A stretch of 64,000 nucleotides of DNA from CAZBLK01 sp964492715. GTDB lineage: Bacteria; Bacillota; Clostridia; Lachnospirales; WRBF01. Positions 1 to 8,499 of the stretch are shown one piece after another. A program made the position numbers and the translations under genes. The stretch covers positions 1 through 64,000 of the forward strand of contig CAZBLK010000015.1 of NCBI GenBank assembly GCA_964492715.1, given 5' to 3'. Every line of letters begins with the position of its first letter. Positions within the stretch are counted from its first letter, which is position 1. The notes beneath the pieces were generated by a model. The model was given only the letters and a program-made list of their open reading frames with translations. It did not search any database and was not told the DNA's origin.

Positions 1-313
1 AGTTTGTTTACCTGTCAGTTGTTTCTGACGTTTTGTGTTTGTTTCCAAACATTTTTGTTGCATGTTTTGCTTGTTTTAATGGTTGTTCTTTCATATTTAT
101 TCGGTTTTCAATGTTCAAGGTTTTTGTTTTTATTTGCTATTTTTTCTTACTTACGGCTGTCAACCGTAGGCACTATGTTATCACATTCAGCTTGTCTTGT
201 CAACTACTTTTTTTCTTTTTCGTTAACTTTTTTCTTGCTGTTTGTTTGTACTGTTTCTTTTGTTTCGTTTGCTCTGTTTCGTTCTCGCCGCCGCTCTCGT
301 GGCGACGAATGAT
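1..313 (-). other. presumed rRNA-operon leader, running off the window
   Basis: This stretch has no credible gene. Read leftward it follows two strong sigma-A promoters, is purine-rich (mostly A runs on the minus strand) and carries the phrase ccttgaacattgaaaacc, similar to the 'CTTGAAAACTGAA' phrase common in the leaders of Firmicutes 16S genes. A small hairpin (ctacgg/ccgtag, around 153-170) lies in it. I infer that a 16S gene starts just left of position 1, but no rRNA sequence is visible, so this rests on promoter strength and leader character only. The short plus-strand frames here are T-rich low-complexity translations and were not accepted as genes. Confidence 0.5.
175..203 (-). promoter_or_regulatory. 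sigma-A promoter (downstream one of a tandem pair)
   Basis: On the minus strand TTGACA (198-203) is followed after exactly 17 bp by TAACAT (175-180). It lies 139 bp downstream of a second promoter in the same direction. Tandem strong promoters in this spacing are typical of rRNA operons. Confidence 0.65.
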
Positions 314-342
314 ATAATATCAAGAATTTTGTCGATTGTCAA
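314..342 (-). promoter_or_regulatory. strong sigma-A promoter (upstream one of a tandem pair)
   Basis: On the minus strand TTGACA (337-342), a 17-bp spacer and TATTAT (314-319). The bases upstream (343-375) are A/T tracts resembling an UP element. The start region reads gtcgccacgagagcgg, a G+C-rich initial leader. It lies just beyond the topB stop and fires away from topB into the presumed rRNA operon. Confidence 0.7.
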
Positions 343-374
343 CACCTTTTTTGAAAATGTTTTCAACTTTTTTC

Positions 375-2489
375 TTAAACATAAAAATTCGCCGCAATTT
401 CAGCCTTTCCAGAGCGTACAACGAGAGTATACTTCCCCTTGTCTTCAATTTGAATCGAACTACCTTTAAGCAGTTTTTTAATTATTTGACTGTTTAAAAC
501 AATTCCGTTACGTTCCAAACTATTTTTCCAAATTGTAAAACCACACCCACTTTTCCATTCGCTACAGAAAAAGGCTTTTGTATTTTCAAAAACTTCTCCA
601 TCTTCGCAAAGTGGACATTTGCCTAGTGCTGCACTACGTCTATCCCCGACTTTGCCCTTTCTCCGTTCCTCCACAGGAAACACAACGTCCAAAGGAGCAT
701 TTGCAGACGCCCCAACCAAAAAATGAACATACCTTATTATGCTTTCCATAAACTTATTATTATTCATTTTCCCTTTTGCAATTGAAGAAAGCCCTTTTTC
801 CCATTTTCCAGTTGTTTCAGGAGACTTTAACTCCACAGGCACAACTTCAATTAAAGTCATTCCTTTTTCAGTCGGAATTAGTGACTTGCCTTTTCTTTCA
901 ACGTACCCAACTTGCAAAAGACGTTCAATAATAGCCGCCCTAGTTGCTGGAGTTCCAAGCCCCGATTCTTTCAGTTGTTCCTTTAATGCTTCGTCATCAA
1001 CAAAACGTCCAGCGTTTTCCATTGCAGAAAGAAGTGTCGCTTCCGAGTAAGGCTTAGGCGGCTTAGTCTTTTTTGCAACAGCGTGTGCTTCTGAAACGTT
1101 AACCGCTTGCCCCTCAGATACATTCGGCAAAACGTCCTCCTCATCTTCCCCTTTTTTCCCAGCTTCTTTATCAATATCTTTATAAAGCTCCATGTACCCA
1201 AGCTTAATTATAGTAGAACCTTTAGTTAAAAAACTTTCGCCGCAAACTACAGAAATAATTTTTGTTACGTTGTAAACGTACTGTGGGTAAAAAACTGCCA
1301 AAAACCTACGAACAACCAAGTCATAAACTTTCCATTCATCGGCAGAAAAAGAAGACGTATTAACCCGTACTTCTGTTGGAATAATTGCATGATGGTCAGA
1401 AACCTTGCTTCCGTCAACAATTCGTTTGTTTATTGGAAGCTTTGGAAGTGACTTTAAATAGTCCAAAAACAAATCGTAAGCCTTTCCGTAAAGCTTTTCC
1501 ATTACTTTTGGAAGCTTTGCAACCATATCTTCTGTCAAATACCTGCTGTCAGTCCGTGGGTAAGTAATTGCTTTTCGTTTTTCATAAAGCGACTGTGCAA
1601 CTTCTAGCGTTTTCTTAGCAGAAAACCCAAACCTTCTATTACAATCTCTTTGCAAGTCCGTCAAGTCATAAAGCAAAGGCGATGCTTGCCGCTTTTCTTC
1701 ATTTTCTATTTTGTCAACAATTCCGCTTTGTCCTTTCACTTTTGCTACAATTTTCTCAGCACGGTTTAAGTCAAACAGCTTGCTTTCATTTGTTTCACGG
1801 TCAAACCAAGTTCCTTTAAACTCTGAAAAATCTGCAACAACTTCCCAATAGTCTTTTGAAACAAAAGCGTTAATTTCTTTCTGCTTTTCAACCAAAATTG
1901 CAAGCGTTGGCGTTTGAACTCTGCCAATAGAAATTAATGCGTTATATTTAATTGTGTAAGCCCTGGAAGCGTTTATCCCAACAAGCCAGTCTGCCTCTGA
2001 GCGACACTTTGCCGACATGTACAAATTGTCATATTCCGCTCCGTCCTTTAGCCCCTTAAACCCATTAGAAATAGCTTCGTCAGTCATGCTTGAAATCCAA
2101 AGTCTTTTAAATGGCTTTTTACACTTACAAATGTTATAAATGTAACGAAAAATAAGCTCGCCCTCACGTCCGCTATCTGTCGCACAAACAAGCTCAGAAA
2201 TTTCTTTATCATTCATTAACTTACGCAAAATAGTAAGCTGCTTTTTAGTTTTTGAAATTGGAACAAGCTTAATTTCTTGCGGAACAATTGGCAAGCTGTC
2301 AGCCGTCCACCTTTTAAAACGAACGTCGTATTCTTCTGGCTCGGCAAGCGACACCAAATGACCAATAGCCCACGACACAACAAACTTTTCCGAATATAAA
2401 AAACCATCACCCTTACCTGTGCATTTTAACACCTTAGCGATATCTCTTGCAACAGAAGGTTTTTCGGCAATAACCAAAGTTTTTGACAT
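375..2489 (-). CDS. topB: DNA topoisomerase III
   Basis: A type IA topoisomerase of 704 residues that passes single strands through a transient 5'-phosphotyrosine break and helps resolve replication and recombination intermediates. An N-terminal TOPRIM domain opens with the glutamate of VIAEKPS and contains TDSGREGE (about 104-111). The active-site tyrosine is Tyr310 in ITYPRTDSRYL. The C terminus has a four-cysteine zinc-ribbon-like segment beginning CPLCEDG. The frame stays open 35 codons upstream, but I start at ATG 2489 because MSKTLVIAEKPS is the family N terminus and AGGAAG precedes it; the upstream codons overlap the promoter. It is transcribed leftward, divergent from the M1 peptidase. 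Length and motifs fit a chromosomal TopB; no conjugative genes are nearby. Confidence 0.95.
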   Translation of the reverse strand: MSKTLVIAEKPSVARDIAKVLKCTGKGDGFLYSEKFVVSWAIGHLVSLAEPEEYDVRFKRWTADSLPIVPQEIKLVPISKTKKQLTILRKLMNDKEISELVCATDSGREGELIFRYIYNICKCKKPFKRLWISSMTDEAISNGFKGLKDGAEYDNLYMSAKCRSEADWLVGINASRAYTIKYNALISIGRVQTPTLAILVEKQKEINAFVSKDYWEVVADFSEFKGTWFDRETNESKLFDLNRAEKIVAKVKGQSGIVDKIENEEKRQASPLLYDLTDLQRDCNRRFGFSAKKTLEVAQSLYEKRKAITYPRTDSRYLTEDMVAKLPKVMEKLYGKAYDLFLDYLKSLPKLPINKRIVDGSKVSDHHAIIPTEVRVNTSSFSADEWKVYDLVVRRFLAVFYPQYVYNVTKIISVVCGESFLTKGSTIIKLGYMELYKDIDKEAGKKGEDEEDVLPNVSEGQAVNVSEAHAVAKKTKPPKPYSEATLLSAMENAGRFVDDEALKEQLKESGLGTPATRAAIIERLLQVGYVERKGKSLIPTEKGMTLIEVVPVELKSPETTGKWEKGLSSIAKGKMNNNKFMESIIRYVHFLVGASANAPLDVVFPVEERRKGKVGDRRSAALGKCPLCEDGEVFENTKAFFCSEWKSGCGFTIWKNSLERNGIVLNSQIIKKLLKGSSIQIEDKGKYTLVVRSGKAEIAANFYV

Positions 2490-2532
2490 TAAAGCACTTC
2501 CTAATTTATAAATTTCGCAAATGCAAATTTTG

Positions 2533-2593
2533 TTGCCCAAAAAAGATTTTAATTGTATAATGTTATTATACAACCTATAACTACTTTTTTCCA
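2533..2593. promoter_or_regulatory. overlapping divergent promoters sharing a palindromic -10
   Basis: A perfect 9-bp inverted repeat, TTGTATAAT-gtt-ATTATACAA (2553-2573), provides a TATAAT to each strand. Rightward: TTGCCC (2533-2538), 17 bp, TATAAT (2556-2561), for the M1 peptidase. Leftward: TGGAAA (2588-2593), 17 bp, TATAAT (2565-2570), for topB. The two polymerases could not bind together, so the promoters should compete; a repressor using the palindrome is also possible. Confidence 0.5.
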
Positions 2594-2620
2594 TACTCCT
2601 TTAAGGGAGGTTATGTATGA

Positions 2621-4213
2621 ATGAATAAGCTTAAAAGTGTGAATAAATTTAAACTTGTGTTGCTTTTTGTTTTGTTTATTGTTGTTCCAGCATTTGCTGC
2701 TGGTTGCCAAACAAACAAGCTTGAACAAACAACACCAACACCAAGCACTTATGTAACCGAAATAAAAGAAACAGCCGAACCAAAAACAACAGAGCTTACA
2801 CCGTTGCAAACTCCAGCACCACAGCCTTCCATTAATGAATACACAATTAACTTGGAGGTTGACCCAGAAAATAAAACGGTAACTGGTATAGAAAAGGTTG
2901 TGTTTGTCAATAAAACAAATGTTTACCTTGACAAAACATATTTCAACCTTTATTTAAACGCTTTTTCTGGGCAAAGCAAGCTTGTGCCGTTTTTCTCAAA
3001 ATATGAGAACAAAGTGTACGCAAATGGCAGAGATTACGGACACATAAACATTTTAAGCGTTTCTTACAACAATGAAAACGTTTCTTTTAATGTAAACGAA
3101 ACTGTGTTGGAAGTAATTTTTGACAAACCGCTTGCAACAGGCGAAGTTGGTGAAATTACGCTTCAATTTGAAGCAAGTGTTCCTAAAATAAACAGCAACA
3201 CAGGCGCAAACGATTATGCTACGTGGTTTGGAAATTTTGTGCCCACCCTTGCAGTATACAACAAAAACGGCTTTAACACAAAGCCATATTATCCAGCAGG
3301 CGACCCGTTTTTTACAGAAATAGCCAACTTTACAGTTAATATAACTACACCAAAGGAGTATCAAGTTGTTGCTACAGGCGACGAAGTTGTTACTGAAACA
3401 GAAAATAACAAAACAACTTCATTTTCTGCTAGGCTTGTGCGAGACTTTGCGTTTTGTGTTGGAAATAAATATAAAAAGATGACATATACAGGGCAATCTG
3501 GCGTAGAAATTAATATGTTTTATTATTCGGACTTAAAAAACATTCAACCACTGCTTGAGGTTGCGGAAAAGAGCATAAGCTTTTTTAACGAAAAAATCGG
3601 AACTTATCCGTATCACAAGCTTGACATTGTTGAAACTGGCTTGCCATTTCCTTCCGGAATGGAGTATCCTCAAATAATTTTTATAGATTCTTCTTACTTT
3701 AGAAGTGAAAGAGTTTTCAAAAGCTTAACGCACGAAATTTGCCACCAATGGTTTTACAACATAATCGGCAACGACCAAATACGAGAAGCATGGTTGGACG
3801 AAGGAATTTCTTCACTATTGCAAGAGTTTTTGTTTTACGACGACTATCAGCTAGACGCTGAAATGAAAAGCCAATACGAAACACTTCAAGAAAATTTAAA
3901 AGAAGCAGGAAATACAAAGCTTTCTGATGATTTAAGTGTATACAGCTCTTGGGCAGAATACCACAACGTGCACTATTTAAGGGCGAAGCTTATGTTTTAC
4001 AGTTTGAAAGTTAAAATGGGCGATGAAAAATTTTATGAATTTTTGAAGCAATATTATACAAAGTATTCGTTTAAAATTGCGTATAAAGAAGACTTAATAA
4101 AAACTGCGGAGGAAACATACGGCGCCGATTTGACAGATTTCTTTAACGAATGGATATATAACAAAGAAATGCCTCCGTTTATAGGCAGAAATTACAATGA
4201 AAATATTGAATGA
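2621..4213 (+). CDS. lipoprotein M1-family metallopeptidase
   Basis: A 530-residue gluzincin, probably an extracytoplasmic aminopeptidase anchored to the membrane. The N terminus is a lipoprotein signal: Lys-rich start, hydrophobic core, lipobox FAAGC with Cys29. A Thr/Pro-rich tether follows to about residue 70. The M1 beta-sandwich precedes the catalytic domain, with substrate-anchoring motif PSGMEYP (about 344-350, a GxMEN variant), zinc ligands HEICH (His371, His375), general base Glu372 and third ligand Glu394 in WLDEG, 18 residues after HExxH. It is shorter than classical M1 enzymes because the long C-terminal helical domain is missing, which is common in bacterial lipoprotein members. 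AGGGAGG lies upstream of ATG 2621. It is alone behind its own promoter; the next gene follows after 73 bp. Confidence 0.88.
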   Translation: MNKLKSVNKFKLVLLFVLFIVVPAFAAGCQTNKLEQTTPTPSTYVTEIKETAEPKTTELTPLQTPAPQPSINEYTINLEVDPENKTVTGIEKVVFVNKTNVYLDKTYFNLYLNAFSGQSKLVPFFSKYENKVYANGRDYGHINILSVSYNNENVSFNVNETVLEVIFDKPLATGEVGEITLQFEASVPKINSNTGANDYATWFGNFVPTLAVYNKNGFNTKPYYPAGDPFFTEIANFTVNITTPKEYQVVATGDEVVTETENNKTTSFSARLVRDFAFCVGNKYKKMTYTGQSGVEINMFYYSDLKNIQPLLEVAEKSISFFNEKIGTYPYHKLDIVETGLPFPSGMEYPQIIFIDSSYFRSERVFKSLTHEICHQWFYNIIGNDQIREAWLDEGISSLLQEFLFYDDYQLDAEMKSQYETLQENLKEAGNTKLSDDLSVYSSWAEYHNVHYLRAKLMFYSLKVKMGDEKFYEFLKQYYTKYSFKIAYKEDLIKTAEETYGADLTDFFNEWIYNKEMPPFIGRNYNENIE

Positions 4214-4286
4214 TTAAAAAATAAACTTAAAGTTATAGCAAATACAGCAATTATTTTCTGAAATTGCTTTAGTTCGGAGGAAACCT

Positions 4287-5471
4287 ATGAAAATTACAAT
4301 TGTAAACGGCTCGTCGCCAACAAACGATTTTGGGCTTAAACAAGTTATTTCCATAATAACAGAAACACTTAATGAGCTTGGTGTTGAAACAGACGAAGTT
4401 GCTCTTTTTTACGAGCAAATTCCGTTTTATGACGGCATAAAAATGGGTATGGTAGACAAAATTGTTCAAAGCATTTCAAATTCAAACGGCATTGTTTTTG
4501 CAACTGCGTCAGAAATTTTTGCGCCCTCGGCTGTTTTGCAAAACTTTTTGGAATATTTGTGCCAAGATGATTATGATGGGGTTCTTTCTGGCAAAAACTG
4601 TTTAATTGCTGTTACAACATCATCTACTGGCGAAACGTTTGCACAGCAGTATGTTTCAAAAGTAGTAAACCACTTGGGTGGATACGACAGCGTTAAAATG
4701 TCTTTGGACGAAGCAACTGTTTCGCTCCTTGAAAACAAAGCTCTTGGCTACCGTGAAATAATTGAAAAGCAAGTGGAAGACTTTTACAGAATGGTTGGGC
4801 AAAGCCGCAAGTTTTTTATTCCAAAGCAAACAAGCATAAACACAGGTGGGGTTGTTTTTAAAAGCAAACAGCAACAGCTAGCCTTTTCTGAAAACCCTTT
4901 GTCCGACTTAACTCAAGAAGAACTAACTCTTCTTTCTGGTGTTTCGCAAAAACCTAAAGTAACTGTGTCCGAAGTTTACCAAAAGCTTGACCTTGACGCT
5001 TTCAACGAGCGACAAGAGGAAGACATTAGCGAGCTTACAGCATTTTTTGCAAAGAAGCTTAAAGAGCCTAAGCCTGCCAACGACCAACCTCTTTCTACTT
5101 CCGACTTTGTTAGACCAAAGCCAAAAAGCCCAGCACCACGGCAAAAAACGTGCAAGCAAGCAACACAAGGTTTGCCGCACCGCTTTCAGCCGCAGCTTTC
5201 AAACGGAACAAGTGCTGTTATTCAGCTTAACATAACAGGTGATGAAGCTTTTGAGGGGTACATTTCCATTTTAAACACAGAGTGTACTTATACGGACGGG
5301 CAAAGCGGAAACCAAGACATAACAATTATTGCCGACAGAAACGTGTGGCTTGATGTGCTTAAAGGTAAGTACACTGCCCAAAAAGCTTTTATGATTGGGC
5401 AGCTAAAGGTACGTGGTAATTTTATGCTGTTAACTAAGCTTGACCAGCTTTTCAAACCATTTGCTGGTTAA
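4287..5471 (+). CDS. flavodoxin/FMN-reductase-like protein fused to an SCP2 domain
   Basis: Two domains in 394 residues. Residues 1-170 resemble NADPH-dependent FMN reductase/flavodoxin folds: ITIVNGSSPT is the phosphate-binding first loop and FATASEIFAPSAVLQNFLEY matches the segment after the second strand. A low-complexity linker rich in Pro, Lys, Gln and Ser (about 200-300) follows. Residues about 310-394 look like an SCP2 sterol-carrier domain (VIQLNITGDEAFEGYI, then DRNVWLDVLKGKYTAQKAF and a final LKVRGNFMLLTKLDQLF helix). SCP2 domains bind lipids or other hydrophobic ligands; the flavodoxin half suggests redox chemistry on such a ligand, which is inference. The start follows TTCGGAGGAAACCT. 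It lies 73 bp after the M1 peptidase with no clear promoter between, so they may be cotranscribed. The terminator at 5553 ends the unit. Confidence 0.72.
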   Translation: MKITIVNGSSPTNDFGLKQVISIITETLNELGVETDEVALFYEQIPFYDGIKMGMVDKIVQSISNSNGIVFATASEIFAPSAVLQNFLEYLCQDDYDGVLSGKNCLIAVTTSSTGETFAQQYVSKVVNHLGGYDSVKMSLDEATVSLLENKALGYREIIEKQVEDFYRMVGQSRKFFIPKQTSINTGGVVFKSKQQQLAFSENPLSDLTQEELTLLSGVSQKPKVTVSEVYQKLDLDAFNERQEEDISELTAFFAKKLKEPKPANDQPLSTSDFVRPKPKSPAPRQKTCKQATQGLPHRFQPQLSNGTSAVIQLNITGDEAFEGYISILNTECTYTDGQSGNQDITIIADRNVWLDVLKGKYTAQKAFMIGQLKVRGNFMLLTKLDQLFKPFAG

Positions 5472-5552
5472 CTTTAAACCCTGGCATTACAATTTTTTAG
5501 AGGATAAATTTTTCAATCGAACATATAATTAAATTTAAGGGAATAGTTTTGT

Positions 5553-5595
5553 GGTGTTTTCCAATTGGTTAGTAATTTGGAAAGCACCATTTTTG
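5553..5595 (+). terminator. intrinsic terminator after the flavodoxin-SCP2 gene
   Basis: A 13-bp stem with G-U pairs (ggtgttttccaat / tttggaaagcacc) and a short loop is followed by ATTTTTG. Confidence 0.7.
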
Positions 5596-5601
5596 TCAGC
5601 T

Positions 5602-5671
5602 AAAGCAATTACAGAAAATTTCTATAGAAGGAATCATTTTTCACGAACGTTTCAACATGAAAAATTGCTTT
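5602..5671. repeat. short inverted repeat before the YihY gene
   Basis: AAAGCAATT (5602-5610) and AATTGCTTT (5663-5671) are perfect complements 52 bp apart. Inside, ATTTTTCA and TGAAAAAT form an alternative 8-bp stem ending next to the ribosome-binding site of the following gene. It may be a leader structure or a remnant of a palindromic element; nothing else was seen in 5472-5687. Confidence 0.35.
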
Positions 5672-5687
5672 TAAATAGAGGTATCAC

Positions 5688-6500
5688 ATGAAAACATTTG
5701 CAAAGTTTCTTTCTTCACTTATACACGAAGTACAAAAAGATGAAGTTATAGCAATAGCCAACGAGCTTTCATACAAGCTTTTAATGGCTTTGTTTCCGTT
5801 CATTATTTTTTTGCTTACAATACTAGGTTTTTTCAACATTGACGAAACCGAACTTATTGACTATTTTTATGGTTCTGTTCCTAAAGAAGTTCTTGACATA
5901 ATAGGCTCACTTATTGAAGAAGTAATAAACAAAAAGAACGTAGGCTTGCTTTCTACAAGCCTTTTAATTGCAATTTACAGCGCATCTTCTGGTTTTAATT
6001 CTGTAATTCGTGCTGTAAACAAGTCGTACGGGCAAAGAGAAACCCGAAGCTTTTTAAGAGTACGGCTTTTAAGCTTCGGGCTTGTAATTATTTTTACTTT
6101 ATCTATAGTTACTTCACTTGTTTTTATCGTTGTAAACGCAAACATAATTGACAAAATACTTGTTTGGCTTGGGTTCACAAATTACCACGCCTACATTCAC
6201 GGCTTTGCAACAATTATTTTTTCGCTTGCTATTTTGTTGCTTAACACAATGGTAATTTACAAGCTTGCAAGCTGTAAACGCATAAGCTATATTAGTGTTT
6301 TCCCTGGGGCGTTTTGTACAGTTGTTTTTTGGGCGTTGTCATCAAAGCTGTTTACTGTATACATCACACACTTTGCCAACTATTCAAAAGTTTACGGAAG
6401 CATTGGTTCTGTTGTAATTTTGATTTTTTGGCTTAACTTAATATCAGTTGTTTTTTTACTTGGAAGTGAAATAAACGCTTTACTTCAGATTAAGCCTTGA
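5688..6500 (+). CDS. YihY/BrkB-family inner-membrane protein
   Basis: A 270-residue polytopic protein of the YihY/BrkB (formerly 'RNase BN') family. Diagnostic features are the N-terminal ANELSYKLLMALFPFIIFLL segment, the SSGFNSVIRAVNKSYG motif near residue 105, and about six hydrophobic segments ending in ILIFWLNLISVVFLLGSEIN. The family's transport or envelope role is not firmly known, and its old ribonuclease assignment is considered wrong. ATG 5688 follows agaggtatcac. It converges on the cvpA-like gene with only 24 bp between, where a 12-bp tandem duplication (attaagccttga) lies just at the 3' end. Confidence 0.9.
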   Translation: MKTFAKFLSSLIHEVQKDEVIAIANELSYKLLMALFPFIIFLLTILGFFNIDETELIDYFYGSVPKEVLDIIGSLIEEVINKKNVGLLSTSLLIAIYSASSGFNSVIRAVNKSYGQRETRSFLRVRLLSFGLVIIFTLSIVTSLVFIVVNANIIDKILVWLGFTNYHAYIHGFATIIFSLAILLLNTMVIYKLASCKRISYISVFPGAFCTVVFWALSSKLFTVYITHFANYSKVYGSIGSVVILIFWLNLISVVFLLGSEINALLQIKP

Positions 6501-6524
6501 ATTAAGCCTTGAATTAAACTTGGG

Positions 6525-7217
6525 CTATAAAAGCATATGCAGCAAAATATTTGTGTCGTAAAAAAAACTTGCAATATCTGACTGCTTAATAAGCAAATAA
6601 AACTGCCCAAGCTGCTCTGTTGAAAGCAAAAGCATAGCAATTATTGTTGCTATCCAAATGAAAACGGTTCCTTGCGCAAGCCCAACACCCAAACCGCCAA
6701 ACTTGTTAAACGTGTTTATAACAGGCAGCCGTGCAATTATGTCAAGGCTTCCTGCAATTACAGAAAGTGCAAGGCTTATAAGTACAAAAACAATTATTAA
6801 AGCAATTACATTTATTATAATGTCGGTAACGTACCTTGCAACAAATTCCTCAATAGTATCAACCTTTAGAATTTTGTACATTGTCGGTGTGTTGTTTAAA
6901 ATAAGCTTGTTAACCATAAAATCAGGCAGCTTCAGCTTTTCAAACAGTTCATTTTGCGGCGCTTGTGAAGCAAGCTTTGCTTCTACCAAACTTTCTATAT
7001 CTACTGCCTTTGACACCTTTTCAACTATAGCGTTATAAAACTTTTCGTTTTGCTTCAATGCTTTGCTTACAGCAGGGTAAAAACTAAACGCAAGAACTAG
7101 AGAAATAACAGTAGAAAAAAGCTTGAAAAGTGATTTCACCAGCCCATTTCTGTAACCTGATGCCATAAACATAATTATTATAACAATTATAGCAATATCT
7201 AAAGGATTAAACTTCAT
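6525..7217 (-). CDS. CvpA-family membrane protein
   Basis: A 230-residue CvpA (colicin V production) family protein. The N terminus LDIAIIVIIIMFMASGYRNG is the family signature: a first membrane helix followed by a short Gly-Arg-Asn turn. About four membrane segments are visible, with a central soluble insertion (about 65-120) and a Gly-rich segment NKFGGLGVGLAQGTVF before the last helices. CvpA proteins support envelope homeostasis in other bacteria; the mechanism is unsettled. It starts 9 bp after the stop of the DUF5711 gene, so the two form an operon. Confidence 0.85.
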   Translation of the reverse strand: MKFNPLDIAIIVIIIMFMASGYRNGLVKSLFKLFSTVISLVLAFSFYPAVSKALKQNEKFYNAIVEKVSKAVDIESLVEAKLASQAPQNELFEKLKLPDFMVNKLILNNTPTMYKILKVDTIEEFVARYVTDIIINVIALIIVFVLISLALSVIAGSLDIIARLPVINTFNKFGGLGVGLAQGTVFIWIATIIAMLLLSTEQLGQFYLLIKQSDIASFFYDTNILLHMLL

Positions 7218-7226
7218 TTAAAACCT

Positions 7227-8396
7227 CTACTTTCTTTTATAAACAGCAGCTTCTGTTGGCGTGGCAACCAAAATTGTGTCGGTGTTGTTTAAAAAAATTA
7301 CTTGGTTTACATCAGCGGTTGCTTCATACTGCCAAAGCGGTTTTCCTTTTGGGCTAAAGGCATAATACGTTCTTCCAGTTGAAACAATTACGCCGTCTTT
7401 TGACGAAGTAAAACTCATTGCCTTTTTACCTAAGTCAACAGTTCCAACTGGCTGCCCTTTGTTGTCGTAAAAATTAATTGTCCCAACGCCTTCACCCTGC
7501 TTGTTAATTAAACTGTTTCCCAAAACAGTAGCAAAGCCCCTGTCACCTATTAAACCAAAAAAATCTATTTTGTTGTTTACCTCAAAGCCCCATTCGTCTG
7601 TTATGACATTTGTACTGCCGAAGCTTGCGCCCGTAACATCGCCGTCCGAAACTGCGATGTGCCAGCCAGCACCCATAAACCCAAGTGCACCAACAACAAG
7701 CTCGTCCTTATTTTTTGAATAGAAAATTGTGTCCGTAAAATCTTTTGCTTCGTTTTTATCAAGGTATGCGTACATTAAGTTTGTTGACAAATATTCCGAC
7801 ACATTAAAAAGCGCACAAGCCAGAATTCTGCTGTCACCAGAAACGGCTGTTGCTATTGGGTAAATGTTCGGAAGCTGATACTTCCATTCCCAAATGTTAA
7901 AGCCTGTGCTGTCAAAAACTATTGTTCTGTACTCCTCGCCGTCCTGCAAAATCACTGATACGTACCCACTTTTATTTATGTTAAAGCTTTGAACAATCAT
8001 GTTGTTTTCAAACTGCTTGCGGTAAATTTCGCCGTTTTTCCCAAACACATATATCATGTTTCCACCTAGTTCGCCAACTGCTACAAAGTCGCCGTTTCCA
8101 ACAAGCTTTGGCTCTTTTAAGTCAATTGCAACGTCCCATTTTGCATTTCCGTTTAAACTTATGTATTTAACTCCGTTTTTCGTAACGAAAAAAAAGTCGG
8201 ACGAACTGTTTGAGTAAAACGTTGCTTTGCTGTCAAAGTTGTACTTTTGTATGACATCTCCCTTTGTGAACTCAGTTTTTTGCGCTGGCAGTGTAATGTC
8301 TTTTATTTCAGGTATGTTGCCGTCAAAATAAATGTATGCTGCTGTAGCCAAAACTATCACTATTAAAGTAATCGTTAAACCAGTTTTTGAGCCCAA
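7227..8396 (-). CDS. DUF5711-like membrane-anchored beta-propeller protein
   Basis: A 389-residue protein with one N-terminal membrane anchor (residues 5-24) and a large extracytoplasmic part made of repeating beta-blades such as FFVTKNGVKYISLNGNAKWDV, typical of WD40/PQQ-like propellers. It looks like the DUF5711 family of Clostridia; I assign it from general architecture, without a specific motif. Function is unknown, probably an envelope scaffold. The start is a TTG at 8394-8396 after GGGGTGA; no ATG fits the hydrophobic anchor. It is translated just ahead of the cvpA-like gene, suggesting a shared envelope task. Confidence 0.7.
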   Translation of the reverse strand: MGSKTGLTITLIVIVLATAAYIYFDGNIPEIKDITLPAQKTEFTKGDVIQKYNFDSKATFYSNSSSDFFFVTKNGVKYISLNGNAKWDVAIDLKEPKLVGNGDFVAVGELGGNMIYVFGKNGEIYRKQFENNMIVQSFNINKSGYVSVILQDGEEYRTIVFDSTGFNIWEWKYQLPNIYPIATAVSGDSRILACALFNVSEYLSTNLMYAYLDKNEAKDFTDTIFYSKNKDELVVGALGFMGAGWHIAVSDGDVTGASFGSTNVITDEWGFEVNNKIDFFGLIGDRGFATVLGNSLINKQGEGVGTINFYDNKGQPVGTVDLGKKAMSFTSSKDGVIVSTGRTYYAFSPKGKPLWQYEATADVNQVIFLNNTDTILVATPTEAAVYKRK

Positions 8397-8467
8397 ACTA
8401 TCACCCCATAAATTGCTATAGTCATTTAGCTTTAATGTTATTGACTATATAGTATCTATAGCTAATA

Positions 8468-8496
8468 ATGATACTATTTTTTGGGGCTATAAGCAA
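8468..8496 (-). promoter_or_regulatory. candidate promoter of the DUF5711-cvpA pair
   Basis: On the minus strand TTGCTT (8491-8496), 17 bp, TATCAT (8468-8473), about 70 bp upstream of the TTG start. Confidence 0.4.
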
Positions 8497-8499
8497 TAA

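Noticed and set aside
4..469. Plus-strand frames of 75-102 codons
   Set aside because: Translations are Phe/Leu/Val-rich low complexity with no ribosome-binding site, lying antisense to a promoter and leader region.
375..2489. topB as evidence of an integrative conjugative element
   Set aside because: No relaxase, type IV secretion, integrase or attachment site lies near; a chromosomal topB is more likely.
2490..2594. N-terminal extension of topB
   Set aside because: The extra 35 codons overlap the promoter palindrome and lack a ribosome-binding site; the family N terminus starts at 2489.
6487..6515. Tandem 12-bp duplication (attaagccttga) between two convergent genes
   Set aside because: Only two units spanning a stop codon; most likely replication slippage without function.
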